A program made the position numbers and the translations under genes. Below are positions 13,530 to 25,096 of a stretch of 64,000 nucleotides of DNA, in pieces. The stretch's first letter is position 1. Each line of letters begins with the position of its first letter. The stretch comes from Tetragonia tetragonoides (taxonomy: Eukaryota > Streptophyta > Magnoliopsida > Caryophyllales > Aizoaceae), in assembly GCA_038025085.1 (NCBI GenBank), contig CM076154.1, forward strand, positions 19,478,501 to 19,542,500. Reading direction: 5' to 3'. Below the pieces are notes generated by a model. That model was not told where the DNA came from and made no database searches. It saw only the letters and a program-made list of their open reading frames with translations.

Positions 13530-14131
13530 GATGTGGCAATCGGGCTGATCGGGTCGGGTCTGGGTCGGGTCCTTTCGGTTTCGGGTCCTTTCGGTTTCGG
13601 GTCATTACGGGTTTGGGTTATATCGGGTCAAAAGAGTGATCAAGGTCGGGTTGAGTCGAGTCGGATTGATTCGAATTTTATGCTAATGTGGGGTTCTGGA
13701 TCTACTTGGGTTGGGTTAGTTCAGATTTCGGTTAAGTCGGATTCGGGCTAGTTTGGTTTTCGGGTCATATCATGTCAAGTTTCATTCATTTTTCACAGCA
13801 TATAAAGTCGAAAATAAAATGAAAAACTCAAGTTTATGTGAAAATTTTCATTAACAATGAATACATGTATGTTTATTTACGATTTTTTCAGTCATTTAGA
13901 GATTATGTTATTATAAATCGGATATACTCGGGTTTCGGGTAGAGTCGATTCGGGTTTATTTTGGTTTCGGGTTAATTCAGAGAATGGGTGTTGTCGGGTG
14001 TCGGGTTGGACCAGATCGGGTCGGGTCGGTTTAGGATAATGATAATTAATACATTTTTAGGTGTCGGACGGGTTTGATATCGGGAGGATCGGATCGGCTA
14101 TCTCGGGTCGGGTCGGATTTTGCCAGCTCTA
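13530..14131. mobile_element. 602-bp non-autonomous element full of TCGGGT repeats, with target duplication
   Basis: The 10-mer ATCCCAAGTA occurs directly on both sides (13520-13529 and 14132-14141). The element starts GATGTGGCAA and ends TTGCCAGCTC, an imperfect 10-bp inverted repeat. The outer thirds are dominated by degenerate TCGGGT/GGGTCGGGT motifs and the middle is AT-rich. A 9-11 bp duplication points towards MULE-type insertion; the short ends and missing transposase make it non-autonomous. Confidence 0.7.
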
Positions 14132-14319
14132 ATCCCAAGTAATCGATTTTATTAAAACCTGCTTCTACAGAAAATTACAACAATATCCAAAAGCATTTTC
14201 CAAGCATTCTCCATTGACCAAAAAACATTAATTTCCCACACCACAAGCAAAAAAAAAAAAAAAAAAAAAAAGTCACAAAATATATAGCATTTGGATAGTT
14301 TCAAGGCTCGCTTTGACTA

Positions 14320-14812
14320 GGTTGCCCTTGAGTTGTCTAAGCTTGTGGTTTCCAACATGGAGTCCCTTTTGTAATTATTTTTTAAAATTTTTCACATATA
14401 GTTATATATTGTGCAATTATGACATAACATTGCTTCTTTACCATAGTGGTTGGTAGGAGAAATGGAAGCCTTTATTAAGGCTATGAAAGGTTAGTGGGAG
14501 GGTAATGTGTCTGTATTAGATGTTGTTGTTGCTGTAATTGTTGTTTGGTCATAGGTAAAGTGGTAAGATTTGTGTAGGCAGTTGAAAGACATGTATTTGG
14601 CTCATGAGTCATGACCTATGATAAATGTATTTTGGTAATGTAATGGCTTCTCTGTTTTTTTTGTTTTTTTTTTTTTGGTCATGATATGGAATATGTATTT
14701 TTGTAGTGTAATGGCTTCTCTGTTTTTTGTTTTGTTTGTTTATTTTTTTTTTGTCATGATATGGCATTTGTATTTTGGTGAAATTATTCAATGAATTGTA
14801 AGCGATTACACA
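14320..14812 (+). repeat. Internally deleted second copy of the GRF-associated unit
   Basis: The left half matches about 11290-11440 (TATATATTGTGCAA, CATAACATTGCTTC and GGTTGGTAGGAGAAATGG are shared). At about 14488 it jumps directly to the sequence seen at 12838-13075, so the roughly 1.4 kb holding the GRF ORF is missing. A stretch containing TGTAATGGCTTCTCTG is additionally repeated. Element A begins immediately to its right. Confidence 0.6.
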
Positions 14813-14816
14813 TAAC

Positions 14817-17800
14817 ATGGATCCTTATCCTTACTATGGATTCTCTGAACCATACACGATCAACGGAATCCTAATGCCACGTTTTGAAGCATTTCAAAAC
14901 TGTTTCCTCATGAATGAAGACACACCCATACCTCCCAATGAGGACCAATTCACTAAAGATTGGGCTAATGACATGGCACCCAATGACTTTGGGCTTTTAT
15001 TTGGCGAAGAACGTCGTCAGTACGACGAGACCACTAACAAACTTCCCCTTACTGTGCTTTTTAATGAAGGTTTCGACTCGGCCAAGCTGATCGCCCCAAT
15101 TAGGCCCGACCGCACCACCTGGAAGCACAAGACAAGTTGGACTCGGTCAAGGGAGCCAAGTACAAGTTCACCATCCGCAACGGTCCTACAGGAGGGCCCA
15201 ATTCCGATTCCGAGTCTGATTCTGAGTCTGTTATCCTAGAAGTGTCGGGTAGTCCACCCCAGTCTATTCCTAAGGTCCTTAATGATGACCTCATTGATGT
15301 ATTGTCCGCTTCTATTAATGTTATGAACATCGATTTTGCTTACTCGGATTGCCTCACTGCTAATAATTCAAAAAATATAACGGAATTGCCAAAAGAAGTT
15401 ATTAAAGCACTAATCGAACATGAGCAAAAGACTTCAATAGTCGAAGAAACGGAGACAATAAACATTGCAACTAATATTCAGCCTCGCCACATGCAAATAG
15501 GCTTGTCTTTAACATCTAATGAACGCGAACAATTCGTAACACTCCCAAAGGATTATACGGATGTTTTCGCCTGGTCCTACAAGGACATGCCAAGCATAGA
15601 CCGCAAAATTGCTTAGCATACCATTCTGCTAAACCCCGACTGCAAACCAGTCAAACAAAAGCTAAGAAGAATGAAGCCAAAATGGGCTCTTAAGATCAAG
15701 GAGGAAGTCCAAAAACAACTAGAGGCAGTCTTTATAAGAGTGGCCAATTACCCCGATTGGGTAGCCAACATTGTGCCAGTCCCAAAAAAGGACGGACGGG
15801 TCCGAATGTGTGTAGATTTTAGGGACCTGAACAAAGCAAGTCCAAAAGACGACTTTTCCTTACCTCACATAGACGTCTTGGTAGACAACACCGCCGGACA
15901 CGCCCTTCTATCATTCATGGACGGGTACGCAGGATATAACCAAGTCTTGATAGCCAAAGAGGACGAAGAGAAAACCACTTTCATCACACAGTGGGGCACT
16001 TATTGCTATACAGTAATGCCGTTCGGGCTCAAGAATGCGGGAGCCACATACCAAAGAACCGCTACGACCTTACTCCATGATATGATGCATAAAGAGGCTG
16101 AAGTGTACGTAGATGACATGATCATAAAGTCCAAAGACAGAGAAGGGCATGTACCCTCACTTCAAAAGTTCTTGGACAGGCTTAGGAAGTACAATATGAG
16201 GCTCAATCCCAAGAAGTGCGCATTCGGAGTTACATCTGGAAAACTTCTAGGATTTGTCATAAGCACCAGATGGATAGAAATCGATGCATCCAAGATCAAA
16301 GCCATAATAGACATGCCACCTCCGAAAACGGAAAAAGAAATAAAAGGCTTCCTAGGAAGAATCCAGTACATTAGCAGGTTCATCTCTAAGCTAACTATCA
16401 CTTGTGAGCCCATATTCAAGAAACTCAAAAAAGAGGTAAAAACGGAATGGGACGAGCAATGCCAAAAGGCATTTGACAAAATTAAAGCCTATTTATCTGA
16501 ACCACCCGTTCTAGTACCGCCCATCCCAGGCATGCCTCTAATCCTCTACCTTACGGTCACAGAAACGTCAATGGGGCCCATGCAATCCCAAGAGCTAGAT
16601 AAGGAAGAAAAAGCAATATACTATGTAAGCAAGAAATTTCTGGAATATGAAACTCGCTACTCATCCCTGGAAAAGACATGTCTAGCTCTGGTAGCGACTA
16701 CCAAAAAGCTATGACACTACATGCTCCAATACACGATCCACATCAAATCAAGAGAAACCCCTTTGAAATACATATTCGAAAAGCCCATACTAAATGGTAG
16801 AATAGCAAGGTGGACCGTTCTCCTCTCAGAGTTCGACCTCAAGTTTGAACATCAAAAAGCCATAAAAGGGCATGCTATTTCGGAATACTTGACCGACCAA
16901 GCCATAAATGAACTAGATAACAAGGATGAATATCACTTCCCAGACGAAGGGGTCATGACCTTAGACACCGAAACTTGGCAGCTATACTTCGACGGAGCAT
17001 CCAACCAAAAGGGTTTTGGAGTAGGAATACTGATAGTATCCCCCGAAGGTGCACATACACCCATTTCAATCAAACTGGACCATGAGGTTACAAATAATGG
17101 CGCCGAATATGAAGCCTGCATAATAGGACTGCAATCTGCCATAAGCCTTGGCATTAAGACACTCCGAGTCTATGGGGACTCGTCACTCATAATTAACCAA
17201 ATTTCCAAAGTATGGAAGGTTAAAAGTGAATCCCTAGCACTCTACCAGGAATACTTAGACAAGATCATAGTGTATTTCAATCGAATACACTTTACATACC
17301 TTCCGAGAGAAGATAATCAATTTGCAGACGCCTTGGCTAAGTTAGCAAGCATGATTAACATACCCGAAACCATTCGAATGATGCCCATCTGCGTACAAAG
17401 GAGATCCGAGCCTTTATATTGTGACGCCCTGGAAGTGTTCCACGATGAGGAAGATGAGTGGTACACCGATATAAAAAATCTACTTGTTTACCAGCTCTAC
17501 CCTCCTGATTCTAGCCCAAGAGTCCAGAAAGCACTCAGAAGGCTCGCGGCAGAATTCTTGGAAGTACAGGGTGAAATATACAAGAAAGCCCAAACGGAGT
17601 CAACCTCCGCTGTCTAGGTACCAAAACGGCCCATAAGGTCTTGAGAGAAGTACATGCATGAGTATGTGGACCGCACATGAACGACATGATGCTATCTAGG
17701 AAGATAATAAGGCTTTGATATTATTGGACAACGATGGAAAAAGACTGTTGTGAGTTTGTCAAAAGATGCGTACAATGCCAGATCCATGCAAATCTACAAC

Positions 17801-18693
17801 ATCTGCCACCAAGCCCATTATATACCTTCACCTTACCTTGGCCTTTCTCAGCTTGGGGGATCGATATCATCGGTAAAATAACCCCAACAGGAAAAGGGGG
17901 CCACAAATATATCCTAGTCGCAATCGACTACTTTACCAAATGGGTCGAGGCGCAATCATACGCAAAGCTCAAAGCAAAGCACGTGGTAAACTTCATTAAA
18001 AATAACATAATAGCTAGATATGGAGTTCCCCAAGAAATCATCAGTGATATGGGGTCACACTTCATGAAAGAAGGGATTGAGCTGCTGGACTAATTTAAAA
18101 TCCAACATCGAAAATCATCTCCCTATAGACTGCAAACAAACAGTGCAGTAGAGGCGGCTAACAAGAACATCAAGAAAATCATTGAAAGAATGTCCGAAAA
18201 TTATCATGGCTGGCCAGACAAGCGCACTTTGGGGTTATAGGACATCGGTCGCGCATCAACGGGAGCAACACCATACTCCCTGGTTTACGGAATGAAAGCC
18301 GTATTACCAATCGAACTAGAGATCCCATCTCTAAGGATCGTCTTAGAAAGTCAAATCCAAGAAGTGGATTGGGTCCAAGCCCGCTATGACCAATTAGTCC
18401 TGCTGGATGAGAAAAGGTTACAAGCTCTGCACAATGTAAGAGTCTATCAAAAAAGACTAACTAGGCAGTTTAACCAAAGGCTCAAAATGAGGGACCTTAA
18501 GGTTGGAGACTTAGTACTTAAAGAAGTAAGAGCCAATGTCACTGACCCAAGAGGCAAATTCCGACCCAACTGGTCGGGCCCGTTTATCTTCACAAAAATC
18601 CTAACAGGTGGCACTGCAAGATTGGCAGATTTAGACGGGATCGAATTTAGTCAATGGATAAACATGGATCAATTAAAGAGGTTCTACGCTTAG
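14817..18693 (+). pseudogene. Broken pol of element A (protease tail, RT, RNase H, integrase)
   Basis: Reverse transcriptase lies at 15671-16714 with YVDD at about 16105-16119. An RNase H region with LYFDGAS starts near 16982 and has the archaeal-type look (GDSSLI, EYEACIIGL). Integrase shows HHCC traces near 17760, WGIDIIGK near 17860 and a C-terminal part at 18292-18693. Lesions: a frame change at about 15137-15239; stops at 15614-15616 (Gln to TAG), 16712-16714 (Arg to TGA) and 17615-17617; stops in the integrase N-terminus; the integrase DNG motif changed to DMG near 18050; and a frameshift around 18230. In an active element this polyprotein would be processed into enzymes for reverse transcription and integration. 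Here it is decayed. Confidence 0.88.
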
Positions 18694-19128
18694 GCAAGAC
18701 ACCCAATATAGCACTTTCGAGAGGCCCATACAAGGCTAACTAATCTCCTAAAAAAAAAAAAAAAGAAAATCGGATTGAATGTTAAAAAAAAAATGGATAA
18801 GAACTACGAGTGGCCTGATTCCCCTAAAAGGATACGTAGGAAAACCCAATTGCAATTGGGCCCGGCCCCTTCATCAAATTCGCATTCAAAAGTTGTTAAA
18901 ATTTGTGCACATAATAAACACAAGGTTGGAAAATTAAAATGAGCATGTCTCCATAAATAAATAATAATAATGTCCATTACAAGACTTGGCAATTCCTAAG
19001 CAATAAAATAAATTAACTAAAAAACAAAAGAAGAGAGGGGCACATCACCCTTATTGAATTTAAAGCATAAAAAAAAAGAGAAGGCAATCCTAAGCTAGAC
19101 ATGCTCCAAAAGAGTATATCCTAATAGA
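18694..19128. other. Spacer between pol and the antisense gene, element A
   Basis: No ORF of note. It contains an A run and the segment GGATACGTAGG, also found inverted in element B near 30570. The two genes on either side converge here (pol plus, DUF7745-like minus). Confidence 0.5.
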
Positions 19129-20671
19129 CTACTCCGTAGCTTTGGTAGTAGGGACAACATCCTCCATAGGTTCATCAACCTTTGGGCCTTCCACTTCGCG
19201 TTCCTTGGGAGCCCATCTCTCTCGGACCACGGGCTCTTCTTCTTTTTCAACCTCCATTAGAGGATCACTTGTAGAGGCTTCATGATCATTGGCCCGAATT
19301 TGGGGCTCCTCCTCTGGCTTAGTAGTAATCTTGGCTAAATCTTTCTTGGCCTTTGGGTTAAGAACACTTTTCACATACTTGATTCCCTTTTGTTTACCCT
19401 TCCCTTTAGGATCATTGGGGTTAGAAAGCCTTAAGCTAGCCTTGACCGATTGGGCCTTAATATCATCTTGTTCGGATTTCCTGCATGCACGACGACCTTT
19501 CGCAGTCTTACAATCCATCCAAGCTTCATAAGCTGAAGATATCGTCGTTGGGGCCTTGATATGAGGAATAGTCCACTTAGGGCGACGATCCCATGCACAC
19601 TCCCATGATCTCACCATACTAATGGTCAAAACCCGGGTTAAAGGCGCAACACTATCCTTCTGGGGGATAATCTGGCGTTTCCCATATTGCCGCATGATAC
19701 AGCTAGGATATATATAAGTCAAATTTTGAAGGTCAAGGATTTGATAATATCCCGTCTCTTTGCTGCATCCGATTGCGGATTTTAAGCCCCACCACTTGAC
19801 AGTCCATCTTAGCAAAGGGCAAGCTTTAAGGTATCCACGCCATTCATCAATGGTGGATTCATAATAGAGCCTTCGACGGGCAGGAAACTGCTTTGGTTGG
19901 TACTTGAGCGCATTAGCCGGCCTCTCAATGAAGCGCATATGCTCCAAAAGCCATATCTACAAAAAAACACAAGCAAAAAAAATAATGTTAGGTATCCATT
20001 AAAGATTCAAACTTTATATCCAAAGCAATTATTCAAGCACTCACTTGAAGGAGAAGAGGGCTTCCCGTCCATCCACCATGGGTTGGTTCTTACTTCTTGC
20101 GATCCAAGCACATTAGGGTTTCACCAATAACAATAGACATAGGGGTAAAATCTTTTTGAATTTGTTCAACAATTCTAAGCATACAAGTTTTACCATCATT
20201 ACCTCCACCAACAAAGAGGTACCTATGTAAGATACATAAGATAAAAGCACGCCTATAATATGTCTCATTATGATCATCCCTTACCTTGGGGAAAAAGATA
20301 TCAATCACACCATTGAGGTCTAACTCACCGGTTCTAGCCACAGAAGAGGCTTGTGTTGCAGATACACCAAGATATCTTTTATAATAACCTTCAAGGTTGG
20401 CCCAGAGCCATGGAGTCGCAGGAGCTTGATCATGAGGGAACCCAATTATGGCAGCAAATTCTTCAGGGAGAGGGCACAATTCGTTATACCCGAACCTAAA
20501 AACATGAAGCTTGTCATCCCCAAATTCAACCGCAGCCTCAAGAAGGTTCCAGACAACTTGAACTTGCTTAAGATGGAAGAAAGCAGTCAAGTGAAAGGGC
20601 ACAAGTCTCATCCTCTCTTCAGGGGGCATAGATTGCAACCACTTATCGAACTTAACTTCAAAACTTGTCAT
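19129..20671 (-). pseudogene. DUF7745-like extra gene of element A, antisense, two exons
   Basis: Exon 1 is 20671-20045 (209 codons) and exon 2 is 19956-19129 (275 codons plus stop). They join in phase 0 over an 88-bp intron with GTGAGT and TTTTTTGTAG. Exon 1 starts MTSFEVKFDKW and carries the motif VFRFGYNELCPLPEEFAAI, which resembles the plant domain called DUF7745. Exon 2 contains a Trp-rich block (WTVKWWGLKSAIG, RSWECAWDRRPKW) and a Lys-rich then acidic tail (KGKGKQKG), suggesting a nuclear or nucleic-acid-associated protein. One in-frame TAA at 20090-20092 breaks exon 1; otherwise the 484-residue frame is open. Such domains occur in plant retroelement ORFs and their function is unknown. 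A retained intron shows the gene was not carried as processed RNA in its own sense. Confidence 0.7.
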
Positions 20672-20785
20672 GGCTGAATTCTAAATTAATTGGAGGTTTC
20701 TCTCTCTAAAAAAAACTCTCCATTGCTATGGAATTATGAGGGTGATGTTCCAAAATCGGATTAACCCAAGGCTTATATAGGGCTC
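20672..20785 (-). promoter_or_regulatory. Promoter of the antisense DUF7745-like gene, element A
   Basis: On the minus strand a TATA box (CTATATAAGC) lies at about 20771-20780, roughly 105 bp before the ATG at 20671, with a leader that includes GAGAGAGAAACCTCC. In element B the corresponding site reads CTAAATAAGC near 28623, a weakened TATA. Confidence 0.55.
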
Positions 20786-20813
20786 GCACGAAAAAAGGAC
20801 GAAAATAAGGCAA

Positions 20814-20925
20814 CCCGTCGAAAAATAAGCCTCAGCGGCCCATTGGGGGCCCCACTTTTGACCCACGCTCCTTCGTGTCAGCCGCTGAGCACCCTCCTTT
20901 GGCCGCCGAGCCTCTTTTTCGAGAC
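20814..20925 (-). promoter_or_regulatory. GC-rich GCCGCTGA module upstream of the DUF7745-like gene (A)
   Basis: The module contains CAGCGGCCC, CAGCCGCTGAGC and GGCCGCCGAGCC. On the minus strand the end nearest the gene reads GCCGCTGA, then a T-rich spacer and GACGGG. The same arrangement occurs at 28565-28590 and in the LTR at 25512-25537. It lies about 35-145 bp upstream of the TATA box. Confidence 0.5.
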
Positions 20926-21355
20926 AACACTCTTCTACCCGGTTTTGGACACTTTCCTTAACTGTTTTGGACTCCGATTTGGCTCAATTTCCTATTTCTT
21001 CTATTATTGCTATTTCCTATTATTTCCTTAATTATTTATGGGAACTCCACAATTTCTTTATTTCCTTTTTGGATGATGATCATCTTTTATTTTGTTAACC
21101 CTTTTTATACTTATTATTTTTATTTCATTTACGGCACCCCTTTCTTTTTTCATTTTTTTAAGGGGGGATAAGGTACACCCAATTATAACTTTTTTGGATG
21201 TACCATTTTTTGCTACATAGCTATTACTTGCGCTTTTGCTTGACTACCTGTGCATTTGCATTAGCCTAATTATATGCAGGGACCAATAAGAACAGCAATA
21301 AATTACAAAGCAAAGTTTGAATATTTTGTTCAACACAAATGTTCAAAAATGTATT

Positions 21356-24037
21356 TCATACAAATGCATTGTCATAAAAATCATCACCCGCATCAGCATC
21401 TGAACGGAGCACCTCAAAATGATCCTCCGACCTCCGAGGCTCATAACCAAAGATCGACGCCGCCAGCTGGCCAGGGTCAAAGGAAGAATGACAGGCAGAC
21501 TCCCGATACGAGCACCCTCTCCAGCATAACTCGAATCATACCCCCACGAAGAACGAGGAGGCATGGTAGGCATCATAGGAGCAGGGACAAGGGGTTGATA
21601 GTAAAGGCCACCATAAGGAGCATACCCCGCATACCCGGGATAAGAAGGATACATCGGTATATGCATAGGAGTAGGCTCCACAAACGGAGCCATCCTACTC
21701 CCACCAGGACGGTCCGTCTGATGCACTGGCTCCCTCTCTCTCCGAGGGCTCTCCCTCCGAGGACTCCTCTCACGGGAATACCACCGACAATACCACCTGT
21801 CGTGACCGACGAGGAAGGGGTCGACGATACTCAACCTGCAACCCATCAAACATATAAGATACATTTCTCAAAGCATACAACTTTGAAGATGCAAAGTCTA
21901 GCTCACCTTATCCAAGTCATCCCTCGAGCAGGTGCCCTTCAAGAGAGCTCGAGAAATCCAGGACTTCATAGCATGCATCATCTTGAAGACCTTCCCGGTC
22001 TGCTCACGGTCAAGCTGCGCAAAGAAAAGTCAATACAAGAATAAAAGCAGTAAAAATCACACGCAACAGGTAAAATTACGAATTTACCCCTGGATGCCCA
22101 ACTGGAAGAGGAAGGCCCTGTATGTCCTCATCAAGGTCCTCCGTCATTGGGACCTCTCCCCAATACTCCTTCCCGCCATAGTCCCGACCTCGGACCCGCA
22201 TATCCGGGACATCCACGTCGACATCGTCAACCCGAGGCTCCTGCAAAGTAAAGTAAGTCAGCAAATCAACAAAGCAAGAAAGGCATAGAATAACAAAAAA
22301 TTCTTACCTTCAAACCCACAAATAAAGGCATGAGGCGATCACGACGGAACTGCTCGTAGTGCCCCGCAAGGTCCTCCGCAGGCTTCCTCAAATACCGCAT
22401 AGCATCCGAGCCCACCATGGCCTCCGCAACCTGCTCGCGAGACAAGCACCTCACCAAGAACATGGTCGAGGGAGGATCCAAGGGAATCCTTGGGCCAGCC
22501 ACATCAGGATAAACCTGACGGAAGATCCGCTCTCCTAAATACCACTCGAAAGAGAATGGACCCGCGATTAGGATCCTCTGGCGGTCTATCGCCCTAGACG
22601 CAAGGAGAACATCCGGAGCCAACCCGTGGTACTTCGCCCATGGGAACTAGTCAATCTACACAAACATACAACATAAGATATTTCCACACCAAGAAATACA
22701 ATCCATGCAACAAAAAGAAAAATTGCGCTACCTTATGCCAATCTAGGCGCAGGAGAGCCTCCCTATACTGCTGGAGGGTCGAAAAGGGCGCAGGACCCCT
22801 ATGACGCCACGCCCTGCAAACCGGAAAATCCAACTCCCAGCCCGTAGGCGCCATGTACGGGAAATGCTCGAAAAATCAAGGCTACATCGAAACGTGAAAT
22901 TAAGCACCATACACTTAAAACATGCAAGTCATCAAATGGATACAAAAAGCAAAACGCACCTGCAAGGCCTTCTAGAAACCGCATAAGCTCGCGAGAGGAA
23001 GAGTCGTCTGCTTGTATCCCTCATCATTCACGCGGCAAGCAAACCGCATGCACCTCAAGAGGTTGGCGTAGCCCGGCAACTCCCAGTTGTACTCTCTCAC
23101 CCTCTCCCAGTCCAACAAGCTAGAGAGGTAAATAGCATGAATACGCTCTCCCTTGCTCCACCGAGGTAGTTCTCTTGTACCTCGCATCAGTCAAAGCGGC
23201 ATAGAGCTCGCTATAGGGACGATAACGGTGACCCCAGGTATTCCCCCAAGGGCCAAACAACTCCACCATCTCAGTCTTACGTTTCCAGATGGAAACGTCA
23301 TACACAATGGGCGTACCCACGCAACGGACCCCATTCAGCATAGCAAACTCCGAAGGAGTGATCATCATCTCCCCATTAGGGAAGTGGAACGTGCTGGTGT
23401 TATCCCAAAAACGTTCCAAAGACAAGCGGACAATGCACCTCTTGACTCGCTCAACCGAGTCCGCCGCTTTCAAAAGGGATCCAAACCCCGCACCCAAAAC
23501 CGCGCTTTGCACCTCTTTGGGCAAAGTCTTAAAAAGTCTCACCGAGGAACCATAATTACCATGGGGCTTCAAATTCCCATCGGGTTCCTATAATCAAATT
23601 TGCAACCTCTTAGGTTCACATTTCAACCAAATGTTCAAATCCTAAGCGTGTTTCTAAGCTCGTTCAAGCCGCGCAAGATCACATGAGCTACAAACTTGAC
23701 AATTGCATACAATTCCTACACATTTCTACTCAAAGCAAAGCATATAAACTAAAATTCAATGCATAAAACTATGAATTCAAAGTTTGAGGCTTAGCACAAA
23801 CTTGGAAGCACGGGAGCTCAAGTGAGTCCCCGGTCGAAAGAGCAACTCCGACCAATCCGAAACGATGTCGGGCATCCTATCCGACCGTGTGTACCTATAT
23901 TGAGCAAAAGCCACATTAGGCTTCCTCTTGGAAGGATTGACATGGGATGGAAAAGCTTTGGTGAAGATGTTAATTTCTTCAACCTCCTCCCGGACCTCGG
24001 CCCTTCTACTCCTCTTCTTCGCCAATTTGGGAGCCAT
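21356..24037 (-). pseudogene. Plant mobile domain (PMD) extra gene of element A, antisense, about seven exons
   Basis: The ATG is at 24037 (start MAPKLAKKRSRR, a basic nuclear-type N-terminus). Exon 2 starts at 23587 behind TTATAG and contains the PMD hallmark STFHFPNGEMMITPSEFAML. Later exons carry EHFPYMAPTGWELD and SFEWYLGERIFRQVYP, then a segment with SREQVAEAM. Clear later exons are 22240-22088 (153 nt), 22014-21907 (108 nt) and 21835 onward, with GT-AG junctions identical in position to those in element B. The last exon codes for an RS-rich run (ERSPRRESPRRE) and a Pro/Gly/Tyr low-complexity tail. A frameshift near 23165 and a deletion at the start of exon 7 break it. PMD proteins (MAIN/MAIL family) act in nuclear silencing in plants, and PMDs also occur in transposons. 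A role in silencing control is inference. Confidence 0.72.
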
Positions 24038-24344
24038 GAAGAAGGATGAACAAGCAAGCAAAGATCAACAAGCAATGATGGAGAAATTGAGATTTTCTCT
24101 CTCCAAGGGTTTCAAAAACCCACTCACAAATTCACCCCAAATTTGTGAGAAATCACAAATAAACTTGAAATTATGCAAAGATTATGCAAAACCAAGCAAA
24201 TGCAAGCAAAAAGCAAATTTGAGCAAATTTCAGCAAGAAATGAGGATTTGGGCAACAATGGAGGTAGAGAGAGAGAGTCTCGAACTTTTGGGGAAGAAAT
24301 GACCCAAAAACTCGGCTCCCCCATAAAAATACCCGTTTTGCGCC

Positions 24345-24515
24345 TCTGAACCGGCCCGGCGGCCAGGTTCAGGGCTGCCCAGGCTCCGCGACTGAGCCGC
24401 CCGGCCTAGCGGCCCCTTGTTTAGCCTCCGCCCGGCCATTTCAGCCGCCGAGCGAGCCCGTAAAGGCCGCCCAGCGCTCCGCGGCCGTCCGCATGGCCGC
24501 CCAACCGTTTTTTGT
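24345..24515 (-). promoter_or_regulatory. GC-rich module upstream of the PMD gene (A)
   Basis: Many copies of GGCCGCC, AGCGGCC and GCCGCCGAGC lie between a weak TATA-like ATTTTTATGG (minus strand, about 24321-24330) and the LTR side. The composition matches the modules at 20814-20925 and 25405-25537. This is the longest of the GC-rich islands in element A. Confidence 0.45.
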
Positions 24516-25096
24516 GTTTGCCCCCTCGGGGTGGGCCCACGAGTTCAAATTCCGCGCGGAATTGCATTTCTCGACCGTTGGAAGCCCGGGAAATTCGAAT
24601 ATGTTACCCAAAATGACTCTTTTGCCCCCACAGCTTGGTTTCTTATTCTAGGGACCCGTAACTATCTATTTTTGGAAGCGCGAGCCTTATATCTAACTTT
24701 TTACAGGCACATGCACTTTATTATATGTTTTGCTGGCATAATTTTTCTAGACAACTGAAGCAGAGCAACATACCGCTCTTTGGCAACGAAGCTATCAAAA
24801 TTAGTGTCACGTTGACAATAATTAAAGCAGGGCAACACAACGCCCTTTTGACGATGAGGCTATCAAAATTAGCGCCACGTCAGGATCTGCAAAGCAGAGC
24901 AACATACCGCTCTTTAAAACAAAGCAGAGCAACGCACCGCTCTTTAAGCAAAGAAGGTAACCCTGACCACAGGCGGTCAGGAGCCTATCTTTTATTCTTT
25001 CTAACATAAAGCATTTTCAAAAAAAAAAACATTGCAGGAATTTTTAGCAAATACTTTGACCTTCGCTTTTACAAGCTCGGCCAAAGTGGGGGCTTC

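Noticed and set aside
21274..22044. 256-codon plus-strand ORF rich in His, Arg and Thr
   Set aside because: It lies opposite the PMD last exons, whose splice sites and reading frame are conserved in element B; this frame is not.
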